Part shown: positions 25,535 to 35,429 of the stretch, piece after piece
Layout of the letters: every line of letters begins with the position of its first letter
How positions within the stretch are numbered: the stretch's first letter is position 1
NCBI RefSeq assembly: GCF_017353185.1
Contig: NZ_JAFMYV010000002.1
Coordinates: 558,001 to 622,000, forward strand
DNA: 64,000 bases
Source of the DNA: Fibrella rubiginis
GTDB taxonomy: Bacteria > Bacteroidota > Bacteroidia > Cytophagales > Spirosomataceae
Direction: 5' to 3'
Notes under the pieces: generated by a model
What the model saw: the letters and a program-made list of their open reading frames with translations, nothing else
Told to the model about the DNA's origin: nothing
Database searches by the model: none
Program-made: the position numbers and the translations under genes

Positions 25535-26329
25535 ATGTTCAATCAAAAAACAGCCTGGATCACGGGTGCTTCGTCGGGCATTGGCGAGGCGCTGGCGGTG
25601 GAATTGGCCCGGCAGGGCGCCCGTCTGGTGCTCTCGGCGCGGCGCGAAACTGAGCTTCAGCGCGTGGCGAAAGCTACCGGATTACCCGCCGATGCCGTGC
25701 TGGTACTACCTCTCGACGTGACGGACGCGGCTGATCTGGCCGAAAAAGTCCAGACGGTACTGGCTCGTTTTGGGCGCGTTGATTATGTGTTTCAAAATGC
25801 GGGCATCACCCAGCGGAGCCTGGTGCAGGACACCGACCCGGTGGTATATCGACGATTGATGGATGTCAATTTCTTCGGAGCCGTAGCGCTTACGCAGGCC
25901 GTTTTACCCCAACTGTTGACGCAAAAAAGCGGCCATTTTGTGGTCACCAGCAGCGTGGCAGGTAAGATCGGTGTGAAGCAGCGGTCGGGTTATTGTGCCT
26001 CAAAACACGCCCTGCACGGCTTTTTTGACTCTCTCCGTGCCGAGGTAGCCAACGAAGGACTTCGCGTGACGATAGTTTGCCCCGGCTATATCCGTACGCC
26101 TATTTCCAGCAGTGCACTCAGTGCCAGCGGCGAAGTTTACGGAAAATCAGACAGGGCGCAGGAACAGGGCATGCCCGCCGACGAATGTGCCCGGCGCATA
26201 CTGAAAGCCGTGGCGGCAGGCCGGGAAGAAATCTACGTCGGCGGACGCGAAATCTGGGGCATTTACCTCAAACGATTCTTCCCCGCCATTCTCTCAAAAA
26301 TAATTCGGAACCGGAGGGTGGAAGGGTAA
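25535..26329 (+). CDS. SDR family oxidoreductase
   Basis: This 264-residue classical short-chain dehydrogenase/reductase has the Rossmann nucleotide-binding motif GASSGIGEAL (residues 11-20), NAG near 87, catalytic Ser in VTSSVAG and Tyr/Lys in SGYCASKHA. The C-terminal part (GREIWGIYLKRFFPAILSKIIRNR) is basic and hydrophobic, as in DHRS7-like reductases that sit at membranes. The substrate is unknown. Hairpin F lies just before its start and hairpin G on its stop, so it forms its own unit. Confidence 0.92.
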   Translation: MFNQKTAWITGASSGIGEALAVELARQGARLVLSARRETELQRVAKATGLPADAVLVLPLDVTDAADLAEKVQTVLARFGRVDYVFQNAGITQRSLVQDTDPVVYRRLMDVNFFGAVALTQAVLPQLLTQKSGHFVVTSSVAGKIGVKQRSGYCASKHALHGFFDSLRAEVANEGLRVTIVCPGYIRTPISSSALSASGEVYGKSDRAQEQGMPADECARRILKAVAAGREEIYVGGREIWGIYLKRFFPAILSKIIRNRRVEG

Positions 26330-26445
26330 GGATTTACGATGTACGAGGTACGATTTACGATTTTTGCTGACGCCAGCGTACGCTTGCTTTAGCCCGCTGG
26401 CGTCAGCAAAAATCGTAAATCGTCATTCGTAATTCGTAAATCCTT
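26328..26445. repeat. Heptad-stem hairpin element G, stop codon to stop codon
   Basis: The arms are 50 nt (26328-26377 with 26396-26445) with a few mismatches, around an 18-nt loop. Units are ATTTACG, ATGTACG, AGGTACG, ATTTACG, ATTTTTG and the head CTGACGC. The left arm starts inside the SDR stop codon and the right arm ends inside the stop codon of the convergent M20 gene, so the element fills the whole gap. Confidence 0.9.
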
Positions 26446-27763
26446 ACTTCTTCGTCATATAATCGACCGTCAGATGGCAGAGGGTGCGGACGCCGAGGGT
26501 GAAGCCACTTTCGTCGATCTGGAAATCGGGCGTGTGGTGCGGAGCGGCGTCTTCTAGTTTCTTGCCTTTCGTCATGCCGCCAAGGAAGTAAAAGAAGCCC
26601 GGCACCTTTTGTTGGTAGAAAGAAAAGTCTTCGGCACCCGTTTGGGCGGGCGTGATCTTCACGTTGTTTTTTCCGGCCACGGCTTCCAGCGTACCAACCA
26701 TCCTGTCGGTCAGGGTAGGATCGTTGTAGGTGACAGGATACATAATCTTGATGTTCACGTCGGCTTTGGCACCGGCTGAGGCGGCAATGTTGGTAGCAAT
26801 TTCGTTGATGCGGCGGTGTACCGTCTGCTGCGCTTCCGGGCTAAACGTGCGGATAGTACCAATCATGTTGGCCTCTTCAGGAATGATATTCTCGCGAATT
26901 CCACCGTGCATGGCACCCACCGTCACTACGGCCGCGTTATCGGTTAACACAAGATTGCGGCTCACAATGGTTTGCAAACCCATCACTACCTGGGCGGCCG
27001 TCACGATGGGGTCAACGCCCGACCAGGGGGCGGCCCCGTGCGTTTGCTTCCCCCGAATCTTGATGGCGTAGGAATCAACGGCGGCCATGGTGGCACCGGG
27101 CCGGTATTTGATCGTGCCTACTTCTGTTTGCGAGTTGATGTGCAGCCCGAAAATGGCATCAACTTTGGGGTTTTCCAGTACGCCTTCTTTCACCATCAAC
27201 TGCGCACCCCCTTCTTCACCCACGGGTGCACCTTCTTCGGCGGGTTGAAAGATAAACTTTACCGTACCGGGCAAATCGGCTTTCATCGACGCCAGCACTT
27301 CGGCGGCTCCCATCAGCATGGCCACGTGGCTGTCATGCCCACAGGCGTGCATCACCCCCGTTTGCTGGTTATTGTATTCGGTCGTGACCGTCGATTTGAA
27401 GGCGAGGTTCACCCGCTCGGTCACGGGCAGGCCATCCATATCGGCGCGGAGAGCCACCACCGGACCGGGTTTGCCACCCTTGAGCAAACCAACCACGCCG
27501 GTTTTTCCTACACCCGTTTGCACCTCGATGCCCAGTGCATGTAAGTGGGCGGCAATCTTGCCTGCGGTACGCAGTTCTCTATTGCCCAGTTCGGGATTCT
27601 GATGGAAGTCGCGCCGCCAGGCAACCACCTTTGGCTCAATGGCTGTAGCCATCTGGTCAATACGGGCCTTTATAGGTATACTCTGCGCTTGAACGTCATT
27701 TATAACACCACAGAAAAATCCTATTGAAGCAGCGAATAAACCGATTTGAGAATAGATACTCAT
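26444..27763 (-). CDS. M20 family amidohydrolase (exported)
   Basis: This protein has 439 residues from the ATG at 27763; a TTG start at 27775 is less likely. A signal peptide ends near VQAQ. The metal-binding and family strings ELGNRELRTAGKIAAHL, VALRADMDGLPV, ACGHDSHVAMLMGAAEVL, FIFQPAEEG and the C-terminal HHTPDFQID are present, placing it with the IAA-amino-acid/hippurate hydrolase group. It would cleave N-acyl amino acids or short peptides in the periplasm using two metal ions. It ends in hairpin G and is divergent from susC. Confidence 0.94.
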   Translation of the reverse strand: MSIYSQIGLFAASIGFFCGVINDVQAQSIPIKARIDQMATAIEPKVVAWRRDFHQNPELGNRELRTAGKIAAHLHALGIEVQTGVGKTGVVGLLKGGKPGPVVALRADMDGLPVTERVNLAFKSTVTTEYNNQQTGVMHACGHDSHVAMLMGAAEVLASMKADLPGTVKFIFQPAEEGAPVGEEGGAQLMVKEGVLENPKVDAIFGLHINSQTEVGTIKYRPGATMAAVDSYAIKIRGKQTHGAAPWSGVDPIVTAAQVVMGLQTIVSRNLVLTDNAAVVTVGAMHGGIRENIIPEEANMIGTIRTFSPEAQQTVHRRINEIATNIAASAGAKADVNIKIMYPVTYNDPTLTDRMVGTLEAVAGKNNVKITPAQTGAEDFSFYQQKVPGFFYFLGGMTKGKKLEDAAPHHTPDFQIDESGFTLGVRTLCHLTVDYMTKK

Positions 27764-27851
27764 GTAAATAGTCAATTTAAAGTTGCAAAATATTTATTGG
27801 CGAATTTAGGCTTTTTGCCAAACAAACCGCCTATGTTACGGTTTCATTAAA

Positions 27852-27859
27852 TAGTTTTG
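27852..27859 (+). promoter_or_regulatory. Possible -7 box (TAGTTTTG) before susC
   Basis: This matches the Bacteroidota TAnnTTTG -7 consensus 47 nt before the susC ATG, in a 143-bp divergent gap that is otherwise AT-rich. No clean TTG lies at the expected 19-21 nt upstream, so the call is tentative. Confidence 0.4.
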
Positions 27860-27906
27860 CAGCCGTTTAATCAAACAAACCAAACAAACTCTATCGTCAA
27901 ACTTCT

Positions 27907-30900
27907 ATGAACAAATTCTTTCTTGGAAGCTGGCTGTTGCTGTTACTTCTTGTTGTGCCTGCCATGGCACAGGATGTAGCAGTGACTGGCAGCGTCACTT
28001 CATCAGACGACGGCTCACCCCTTCCCGGTGTGAGCGTACAGGTAAAAGGAACAACCCGTGGCACCAGCACTGACGCCACCGGTAAGTACCAGATCACGGT
28101 GCCCGCCGATGGGCGACTCGTCTTTAGTTTCATTGGGTACGTGATTCAAGATGTAGCGGTCAACAACCGGACTACGGTCAACGCAATACTTCAGGCTGAT
28201 GCCACGAATCTCAACGAGGTTATAGTAACGGGTTATGGCACCCAGTTGAAAAGAGAGGTAACTGGCTCAATTTCAACCGTTAATGCTAAACAGATCAGCG
28301 ACCTGCCCATCACCAGTGTTGAGCAAGCCCTTCAGGGCCGGGCAGCAGGGGTGCAGGTTACCCAAAGCTCAGGTACACCCGGTGGTGGCATTGCTGTGCG
28401 TATCCGGGGTGCCAGTTCAATTTCGGCGGGTAACGAACCGCTGTATGTAGTGGATGGAATTCCTATCAACACGGGCAGTTATTCGGGTATTGGCGTGGGT
28501 AACTCACAGCAGAACGCACTCTCAAACCTTAACCCGTCAGATATCGAATCATTTGAAATTTTGAAAGATGCCGCTGCGGCAGCTATCTACGGGTCACGGG
28601 CCGCCAATGGTGTGGTGTTGATCACTACTAAAGCCGGTAAAGCGGGTGCTACGCAGATCGACCTGAACGCTACATACGGCCAACAGAATACCTGGAAGCG
28701 GTTTACGCCCCTCACCGGCCCTCAGTTCGACGGTCTGCTAAACGAGATGGTAACAAACCGCTATCCTAAGAATGCAGCGGGCAACATCGTGGCATTCGGC
28801 ACCTCATGGCCTACATACGGCGACTTGACGGCTGCTATTTTCGGCGATGGCGATGACGCCAACAAATTTCGCGACGCCTCGCAGTTTAACGACCCCAGCA
28901 CCGTAACAACCAGCACCAACTGGTATGACCAAATTTTCCGACAGGCACCCATTTCGCAGATCGACTTATCGGTGCGGGGCGGTAACGAAAGGACGAAGTT
29001 TTACGTCTCGGCAGGCCGGTTCGACCAGCAGGGTATCATTCTGGGGTCAGGCTTTAATCGCCTTAGCACCCGGGTCAACGTAGATCAGACCGTGAACAAG
29101 AGCCTGACGGTAGGTGCTAAACTGAGCCTGAGCCGGTCGGTGAGCAACCGAATTCAGAACGACAACAATATCTACGGCGTGCTCTCAACGGCAGTGCTGC
29201 TGGCTCCTGACGTGGCCGTGCGCAACGCCGATGGATCATTTGCCCGCGACCCGGTTTCGTCAGTAGAAAACCCACTGGCGGCGGCTACCCTGCCCCAGCT
29301 TACGGGTGTTGAACTACGTACTCTGGGCAGTGCTTACCTCGACTGGAAGATTCCGTTCGTACCAGGTCTGTCGCTGCGGTCAACGGCTTCACTCGATCTC
29401 CTCAACTTCCGCGAAGACCAGTTTAACCCCTCTACGGCCCTCATTGGCCGGGGTGCCAATGGATCAGGTATTGCCCGGTCGGCCCAAGATCTGAACTGGC
29501 TGGCCGAAAACTATCTGACTTATCGCAAAACGGCTCTAAGTGGTAACTTGTCTATCAATGCGCTGGCCGGTGCGTCGTGGCAACAGTCGACCTTCGAGAG
29601 TGTATTAGCCCAAGCGACGAACTTCCCTGGTAACTCGATTACGCGGCTTTCTGCAGCTTCCGTTAAAAGCGACGCATCGTCGAGCGGTACGTCGTGGGGT
29701 TTCCAATCATATTTTGCCCGACTGGGTTTCGACTACAAAAATCGCTACCAGTTGCAGTTGAGTGTCCGTGACGATGCCTCATCGCGATTTGGAGCCAATA
29801 ATCGTTACGGTCTATTCCCTTCGGTATCGGCGGGCTGGCGCATTGTTGAGGAGCCGTTTATGAAAAACCAGCGGGTCCTTACTAACCTCAACATCCGGGG
29901 TGGTTACGGACTGACGGGTAATGCCAACATTGGCAACTTCAGTTCGCTCGGTCTTTATGGTGTGTCTGACCAGTTTGGTAATAACGTGCGATACCTGCAA
30001 AGCCCTGGAACGGCACCCACTCAGATCGCAAATCCCGATTTAAAATGGGAAAAAACGGCCCAGTCGAACATTGGCATCGATTTTGGTTTCCTAAGCCGCT
30101 TTAATTTCACCGCCGAATATTATTATAAATACACCACCGATCTGCTGCTAAATAGACCCATTCCATCCTCATCTGGCTTCACGAACTTTGTGCAAAATTC
30201 GGCCAGCATGGAAAACAAAGGGTTTGAGTTTAGCCTCAGCTCACAAAATTTCAATAAGGGCGGCTTCCGCTGGACGACTGATGCCAATATTGCCTTCAAC
30301 CGTAACAAGGTGCTGTCGCTGGCCGATGGTGTACCGCCTTTCGCCGCCGGTTTTGCCAGTTGGGTAGCAGCGGGTGAGGCAATCGGTTCATTTCGGGGGT
30401 ACGTGACCGACGGCATTTTCCAGTCTACGGACCAGATTGCCGCTGCCAACGCTGCCGCCGTGGCCAAATTTGGTACAGGCGCCGTGTACCAGTCGGCCCT
30501 AACCAGCCCCGGTGATATCCGTTTCAAAGACATCAACGGCGACGGACGCATCACCAGCGACGACCAGCAAATCCTTGGTTCAGCGCAACCTAAGTTCTTT
30601 GGCGGCGTAACCAACTCCTTCTCCTATGCTGGTATTGACCTGAGTGTTTTCTATCAGTTTGTGAGCGGCGGGTATATTTATAATAACACCAAGGCATTCT
30701 CAGAAGGGATGAATAGCATCTTCGGCCAGACAGACGGAGTACTAAACCGATGGACGCCCACCAATACGAACACGAACGTACCCCGCGCAGTTTACGCCGA
30801 CCCCAACAACAACCGTCGCACGTCGAATCGGTTCTTGGAGGATGGTTCGTATGGCCGGATCAAAAACGTAGTGTTGGGCTACACGCTACCTAAAAGCGTG

Positions 30901-31089
30901 TTGCAACGCCTGAAGGTGCGGAGCATTCGGGCATATGTACAAGGCCAGAACTTGCTGACGTTCACCAAATACAGCGGTCTTGATCCAGAGGTTAATACCT
31001 TCTCAGGTAGCAGCACCGCCCTGGGTACTGACTTCCTCACGTTCCCACAGGCCCGCACGGTTACGTTCGGGTTAAACCTGGGTTTCTAA
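27907..31089 (+). CDS. SusC/RagA family TonB-dependent outer membrane receptor
   Basis: This 1060-residue outer-membrane transporter imports oligomers captured with its SusD partner, powered by TonB. The order is signal peptide (to about residue 22), carboxypeptidase-regulatory-like domain (VTGSVTSSDDGSPLPGVSVQVKG, about 26-105), TonB box region (NEVIVTGYGT), plug (LQGRAAGVQVTQSSGTPGGG, NEPLYVVDGIP, ILKDAAAAAIYGSRAANGV), then a 22-strand barrel ending in the aromatic FGLNLGF. It is of normal length. susD starts 13 nt after its stop. No sigma/anti-sigma pair or CAZyme is linked, so the nutrient is unknown. Confidence 0.96.
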   Translation: MNKFFLGSWLLLLLLVVPAMAQDVAVTGSVTSSDDGSPLPGVSVQVKGTTRGTSTDATGKYQITVPADGRLVFSFIGYVIQDVAVNNRTTVNAILQADATNLNEVIVTGYGTQLKREVTGSISTVNAKQISDLPITSVEQALQGRAAGVQVTQSSGTPGGGIAVRIRGASSISAGNEPLYVVDGIPINTGSYSGIGVGNSQQNALSNLNPSDIESFEILKDAAAAAIYGSRAANGVVLITTKAGKAGATQIDLNATYGQQNTWKRFTPLTGPQFDGLLNEMVTNRYPKNAAGNIVAFGTSWPTYGDLTAAIFGDGDDANKFRDASQFNDPSTVTTSTNWYDQIFRQAPISQIDLSVRGGNERTKFYVSAGRFDQQGIILGSGFNRLSTRVNVDQTVNKSLTVGAKLSLSRSVSNRIQNDNNIYGVLSTAVLLAPDVAVRNADGSFARDPVSSVENPLAAATLPQLTGVELRTLGSAYLDWKIPFVPGLSLRSTASLDLLNFREDQFNPSTALIGRGANGSGIARSAQDLNWLAENYLTYRKTALSGNLSINALAGASWQQSTFESVLAQATNFPGNSITRLSAASVKSDASSSGTSWGFQSYFARLGFDYKNRYQLQLSVRDDASSRFGANNRYGLFPSVSAGWRIVEEPFMKNQRVLTNLNIRGGYGLTGNANIGNFSSLGLYGVSDQFGNNVRYLQSPGTAPTQIANPDLKWEKTAQSNIGIDFGFLSRFNFTAEYYYKYTTDLLLNRPIPSSSGFTNFVQNSASMENKGFEFSLSSQNFNKGGFRWTTDANIAFNRNKVLSLADGVPPFAAGFASWVAAGEAIGSFRGYVTDGIFQSTDQIAAANAAAVAKFGTGAVYQSALTSPGDIRFKDINGDGRITSDDQQILGSAQPKFFGGVTNSFSYAGIDLSVFYQFVSGGYIYNNTKAFSEGMNSIFGQTDGVLNRWTPTNTNTNVPRAVYADPNNNRRTSNRFLEDGSYGRIKNVVLGYTLPKSVLQRLKVRSIRAYVQGQNLLTFTKYSGLDPEVNTFSGSSTALGTDFLTFPQARTVTFGLNLGF

Positions 31090-31102
31090 ACAAACTAATT
31101 TC

Positions 31103-32446
31103 ATGAAATTGACCTATAAAAAATCAATTGTCGGGCTGGCTATTCTGACTACCCTGAGCGGTTGCAATGTGCTTGACCAGACTCCCCAAGCCAGTCTCGA
31201 TTCGGCAACGGCAATCAATGACGCTACCACGGCGCAGGCAGCTTTATATGGTGCCTACAACGCCCTGCAAACGGCCAATGCTTATGGAACGCGCCTTACC
31301 CTGTTACCTGATCTGGAAGGTGGTAACCTGACCCACACGGGTACGTTTCCGTCGTTCGCGCAAATTGCTAACCGGTCTATCCTCACCGACAACGCTGAGG
31401 TGACCAACGCCTGGAATATTCTCTATGACGGCGTGAACCGGGTCAACAATGTGATCGCCAAAGTGCCTACCATCACGGACCCTACCTTCAGTGCCGACAA
31501 CAAGAATTTTGTTGTGGCTGAAGCTACATTCCTGCGGGCGTTCTACTACTTTACGCTGGTTCGGCTATGGGGCGGTGTACCAATTATTACACAACCCACT
31601 ACGGTCGTGTCATCAGCTCTCCAGGTGGCTAAGTCACCAGCAGCCGATGTGTACGCCCAGATCAATGCTGACCTCGACAAAGCTATTGCTTCGCTGCCTG
31701 CTACCTATGCGGGTGCCGCTGGCAAGGGCCGGGCCACAAAGCCCGCCGCGTTGGCGATGAAAGCGAAAGTGGCCCTTTACCAACAGAAATGGGCTGATGC
31801 CGCTTCATTTGCTCAGCAAGCGTCAACAGGCTATTCACTCGTGCCAAAATTCACAGATTTGTTCGAAGCGAAAAATACGGCTGAGTCAATCTGGGAGTTG
31901 CAACAGGACCCCACGAATCAGAACAGCCTGGCGTTTTTCTTGCTCTCAACGGCGCGCGGTGGCCGGAACGAGGTTCGTCCATCAACCAGTCTGGCCACGT
32001 CGTATTCAGCCACCGATGCCCGCGCGATCCTGACTACCTCGTTCGACTCGAAGATCAAGTATTACCGCATCAGCACCCAGGATGACAATATCATCATGAT
32101 CCGCTTAGGCGAAGTGCTATTGACCCGCGCCGAAGCCCTGAACGAATTGGGAGGCGATGCTAACCTGGCTACGGCGGTAACTCTGGTGAACCAGATTCGT
32201 ACGCGGGCGGGGTTAACACCGGTTTCGGCCACTACTGCCGCCAGCCAGTCATTGATGCGTGACGAAATCTTCCTGCAACGCCGCCTTGAACTGGCCCTTG
32301 AGGGGGGCAACTACTTCTATGACCTGGTTCGCACGGGTCGCGCGGCCACCCGCCTTGCTAACTGGAATCCCAATCAGGCGCTCTGGCCAATTCCCAACCG
32401 CGAAATCAATGCGAACCCCGCGCTGAAGCAGAACGACGGATATTAG
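31103..32446 (+). CDS. SusD/RagB family nutrient-binding lipoprotein
   Basis: This 447-residue surface lipoprotein caps the SusC barrel and binds the incoming ligand. The lipobox is LSGC with Cys 21 (MKLTYKKSIVGLAILTTLSGC), followed by LDQTPQASLD. Tetratricopeptide-like helices and the family string FLRAFYYFTLVRLWGGVPIIT are evident, with YKLA-type end IPNREINANPALKQNDGY. It is slightly shorter than most family members (about 500). It is co-transcribed with susC at 13 nt. The TAG stop lies in hairpin element H. Confidence 0.96.
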   Translation: MKLTYKKSIVGLAILTTLSGCNVLDQTPQASLDSATAINDATTAQAALYGAYNALQTANAYGTRLTLLPDLEGGNLTHTGTFPSFAQIANRSILTDNAEVTNAWNILYDGVNRVNNVIAKVPTITDPTFSADNKNFVVAEATFLRAFYYFTLVRLWGGVPIITQPTTVVSSALQVAKSPAADVYAQINADLDKAIASLPATYAGAAGKGRATKPAALAMKAKVALYQQKWADAASFAQQASTGYSLVPKFTDLFEAKNTAESIWELQQDPTNQNSLAFFLLSTARGGRNEVRPSTSLATSYSATDARAILTTSFDSKIKYYRISTQDDNIIMIRLGEVLLTRAEALNELGGDANLATAVTLVNQIRTRAGLTPVSATTAASQSLMRDEIFLQRRLELALEGGNYFYDLVRTGRAATRLANWNPNQALWPIPNREINANPALKQNDGY

Positions 32447-32539
32447 AAAAATAGGTTTAAAGTCTAAAGTCCCATGTGGCTGACGCGTGAATACACTCGC
32501 GTCAGCCACATGGGACTTTAGACTTTAAACCTATTTTTC
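32446..32539. repeat. Heptad-stem hairpin element H, stop codon to stop codon
   Basis: The arms are perfect 42-nt complements (32446-32487 with 32498-32539) around a 10-nt loop. Units TAGGTTT, AAAGTCT, AAAGTCC and CATGTGG lead to the head CTGACGC. It begins at the last base of the susD stop codon and runs past the stop codon of the convergent DUF3179 gene. Confidence 0.92.
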
Positions 32540-33727
32540 AGGGTGAAAACTCTGCCATGAGTGCCAGAATTCCTGGTAACCACGGACCGGGGTTAGGCGT
32601 TGACCGGTTAGGGGGCCGCTTACGGCGGTACCCTGCCGGTTCCAGATAGAGTTGGTCTCACGATCAGTAAACTGTCCGTCGGGGGTAGGTGAAAACGTCA
32701 ACGTTTTCTGTTGAACCGTCCTACTCCAGGTGCCGAAGCTGAGCTTATCGGGAGCCAGCGTGATCAGCACGAGTTCGGTGCCTACCTGACCGTTGATCAC
32801 CCGTTTTTTCACCAGTTCGTTCCAGTCGAAGGCCTTCGCGGCGTTGCCAGCCACCACACCCACTACCCACGATTTGGGTTTCCATGAGGCCGAATCCCGA
32901 CCGGTAAGTTTGCCCCGCTTCGTGCCCAGGTCGTACGTGGCCAAACTGTCGATTTCTGCTTTAAACGCCGGATCGGGCTGCATCACCAGCGTATTCGGGT
33001 GTTCTGATGACCATTCAGCCAACGTCATCTGCCGGGCTGGTAATTCGGTCAGCGTCTGGCCTTTGCGCGGCCCCAAAATGGCCTCGCCCGTAGCCTGCCG
33101 CCACCACGACCCCGTGCTTTCGTCTTCAAACATGGCGTTGAAATGGTCCATGCCCACCAGCCGGAACGTTTCAGCTTTACCGTCAACAATTGGGTCGAAC
33201 ACGCGGCCTGTGCGGCAAACGGTGCAGTAGGTAACCATGATGGGCTTCCCTCCTACCGTGTCGCGCACCTGATGGTGATACCCAACAAGTTGCAGCGGGT
33301 ACGCCCGCGCTTCGGTCCCTTCCACCACGCCCAGCACCAGCTTGTTCACAGGTATTTTGTTCTGGTCCAGCGCCAGTAGCCGTTTCGTTACGGGTTGTTT
33401 GAACATCTGGTCGGCCATCATCTCGGTGTTGACCAGGTAGACCACCCCGGCGTAGGCCAGTAGCAGAGTCACCACCAGCCAGCGATGCCTCAACCGGGCG
33501 GGTTTCATCATCACCAAAAACACCGGGTAGGCCACCGCCAAAACGGCCAGCACACGCAGCAACGTCGTGTGCCCATGCAGCCAGTACGCTACCGCCACCC
33601 GATCAGCATTGGCCGCATCGTCGAGCTGACTGCCGGGAAACGGCATGATAAAATACACCCGCGCCGCCTCGAACAAAATCAGGCCGAATAGCCCTATGCA
33701 GGCCCAGAATAGCAGTTTACGGCTCAT
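32531..33727 (-). CDS. DUF3179 domain membrane/exported protein
   Basis: This 398-residue protein has an N-terminal signal anchor (LLFWACIGLFGLILFEAARVYF) and two further hydrophobic segments to about residue 105 (LLRVLAVLAVAYPVFLVMM, WLVVTLLLAYAGVVYLV). DUF3179 follows, with NKIPVNKLVLGVVEGTEARAYPL, GYHHQVRDTVGG, TYCTVCRTGRVFDP and STGSWWRQATGEAI. The Cys-x-x-Cys and His residues in YCTVC could bind metal, but no activity is known to me. It sits upstream of no obvious partner; the haloperoxidase-like gene ends 114 bp beyond its start on the same strand. Confidence 0.88.
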   Translation of the reverse strand: MSRKLLFWACIGLFGLILFEAARVYFIMPFPGSQLDDAANADRVAVAYWLHGHTTLLRVLAVLAVAYPVFLVMMKPARLRHRWLVVTLLLAYAGVVYLVNTEMMADQMFKQPVTKRLLALDQNKIPVNKLVLGVVEGTEARAYPLQLVGYHHQVRDTVGGKPIMVTYCTVCRTGRVFDPIVDGKAETFRLVGMDHFNAMFEDESTGSWWRQATGEAILGPRKGQTLTELPARQMTLAEWSSEHPNTLVMQPDPAFKAEIDSLATYDLGTKRGKLTGRDSASWKPKSWVVGVVAGNAAKAFDWNELVKKRVINGQVGTELVLITLAPDKLSFGTWSRTVQQKTLTFSPTPDGQFTDRETNSIWNRQGTAVSGPLTGQRLTPVRGYQEFWHSWQSFHPEK

Positions 33728-33750
33728 AATGGATCAATTCATGCTACAAC

Positions 33751-33808
33751 GAAAAGGCGAACGTTTACGCCGACCGCACCAGCGGATAACGCAAACGTTC
33801 GCCTTTTC
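33751..33808 (-). terminator. Hairpin after the haloperoxidase-like gene
   Basis: A 16-bp stem (33751-33766 with 33793-33808) with a loop of about 26 nt lies 33 bp beyond the stop of the - strand PAP2 gene. Read on the - strand, the descending arm ends in a short U-run. It probably separates that gene from the DUF3179 gene. Confidence 0.6.
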
Positions 33809-33840
33809 ACTTATTTACTCATTCACAATTCACACATCAA

Positions 33841-35376
33841 TCAGAGCCCCGACCCGTCAGCCTGGCCACGAACAACGGCATAACCACCAATGCTTTTGCC
33901 ACAGACGAGGCCGGCTTCACAGTCAGACCGGAAATGGATCATGCCATAAACCCTTGATTCTGAAGCTTCTCTGGCCTGTGCCGTAAACATATCGGCTTTG
34001 TCGGGGAAAACATAGCCGAGCACGGCTGCTGCCGCTGCCGAGAACGTAGAGTGGCCCGACGTGTAGCTGGGGAAGTTTGGCAGGCCAATCGACGTTTTTA
34101 CGCCGTACTGCTGGGGGCGGGGGGTGTAGTAGTAAAACTTTGTTTCCCAGCAGCAAACACCTGCGTCATGGATAGCAGTACCCACCAAGGCCAATGTCCG
34201 GGCCATGCGTACCTCGCTGAATTTGGCTTCGTGGGCGGCGTTGGCGGCGGCACGGTGCCAGTGGCCGGGGGGCGTGTAGCTGCCGGGGCCGTCAGACCAG
34301 TAGTTGGCAATACGAGCCTGCTCGCGGGTTTGGTTTTTCTGCATCGCCTGCAGTTCGGCCAGCTCCTTGTTAAACTGGTCTGAGCCAGGCAGCGGTGCCG
34401 GGTTGGGGCGCAGTTTCACCTTAGTTGCGGCATCAAAATTCCAGTTGATGGCCGCGCCGTAGTTAGGCAGCATGGGTGGACGGGCGGGCGTTTCCTGGCT
34501 TACCCACACCTCGGTTTGACCACGGGCTTTGGCGGCTTCGATCAGGGCGGCTGTTACGGATTGGTTATTGGCAGCACTCATGCCGTCGGTTTTGGCGCGG
34601 GCCATCACCTTCGCTCCTACCTGTGAACCCAGGCTTACGCCAGCAGCCAGATCACTTTCTACGTTCATACCTGCCCAAAGGCGGCTGTTGCGGTGTTCCG
34701 CCACTTTGGCATCGATAAACGCGACTTCGCCCGGAAACATCGCCTTCAGCACCGTAGCCGATGCCGCCGCTACAACCGCATCTTCCGAGGGGTATGAGGG
34801 CAGAGCCGACGTTGGCAGGGCTACCCGGACCGTGGCATCCACTTTTGAGGGGGCCACGCGCTTGAACTTGTACTTGTAGCTCCAGGCCGACACCAGCGCG
34901 TCGTACTGCGCCACGCTCAGATACGCCAGCGCACGAGCCGTGTAGGGCGGGTTGGCAAACGGGAACTTCGGGTCGGCGGTAGGGTTAGTGGCGTCAGGGA
35001 CGGGGTACTTACCGTCGGCGTTTGAGGCGGGTGGCACGTTGTAACGGGCGGCGAGTTCACGGGCGATTTCATTCCAGCGATATACCGCCCCGGCACCCCA
35101 GAACACTACCGCTTCCTGCTGATCGAGGCTCAAATTCGCCGACCGCGATTTCAGGTCGGTCAGCTCCGCCTGGTACTCCGCCGAACTCGTCGACGAGGGG
35201 ACTGCCAGGGTAGCGTCGGTGGGTGCGGTGAGCACATACGTTTTCCATGTACCCGCCTTGTCATCAACGCTAGCGGGTGTGTAGCCTACGCGTTGCGGTT
35301 CGTCAATGGTTTTGTCGCAGGATAAAAACACCATCGACAACGTACTGGCAATAAGTAATTTATGTAAATTTTTCAT
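33841..35376 (-). CDS. Vanadium-dependent haloperoxidase-like PAP2 family protein
   Basis: This 511-residue exported protein starts with a lipoprotein-type signal (MKNLHKLLIASTLSMVFLSC, Cys 20). The C-terminal half is a PAP2/vanadium chloroperoxidase helical bundle. The phosphate/vanadate-binding residues are visible as KFYYYTPRP (Lys and Arg), the SGH motif in FPSYTSGHSTFSAAA, and Arg with His in SRVYGMIHFRSDCEAG. Whether it halogenates or acts as a phosphatase cannot be told. It stands in a - strand run with two outer-membrane proteins of unknown role. Confidence 0.88.
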   Translation of the reverse strand: MKNLHKLLIASTLSMVFLSCDKTIDEPQRVGYTPASVDDKAGTWKTYVLTAPTDATLAVPSSTSSAEYQAELTDLKSRSANLSLDQQEAVVFWGAGAVYRWNEIARELAARYNVPPASNADGKYPVPDATNPTADPKFPFANPPYTARALAYLSVAQYDALVSAWSYKYKFKRVAPSKVDATVRVALPTSALPSYPSEDAVVAAASATVLKAMFPGEVAFIDAKVAEHRNSRLWAGMNVESDLAAGVSLGSQVGAKVMARAKTDGMSAANNQSVTAALIEAAKARGQTEVWVSQETPARPPMLPNYGAAINWNFDAATKVKLRPNPAPLPGSDQFNKELAELQAMQKNQTREQARIANYWSDGPGSYTPPGHWHRAAANAAHEAKFSEVRMARTLALVGTAIHDAGVCCWETKFYYYTPRPQQYGVKTSIGLPNFPSYTSGHSTFSAAAAAVLGYVFPDKADMFTAQAREASESRVYGMIHFRSDCEAGLVCGKSIGGYAVVRGQADGSGL

Positions 35377-35429
35377 CTGTTCTGGACATTAATCCGCGCC
35401 TACATAGGCAAGGCGGGAATGAGTAATTG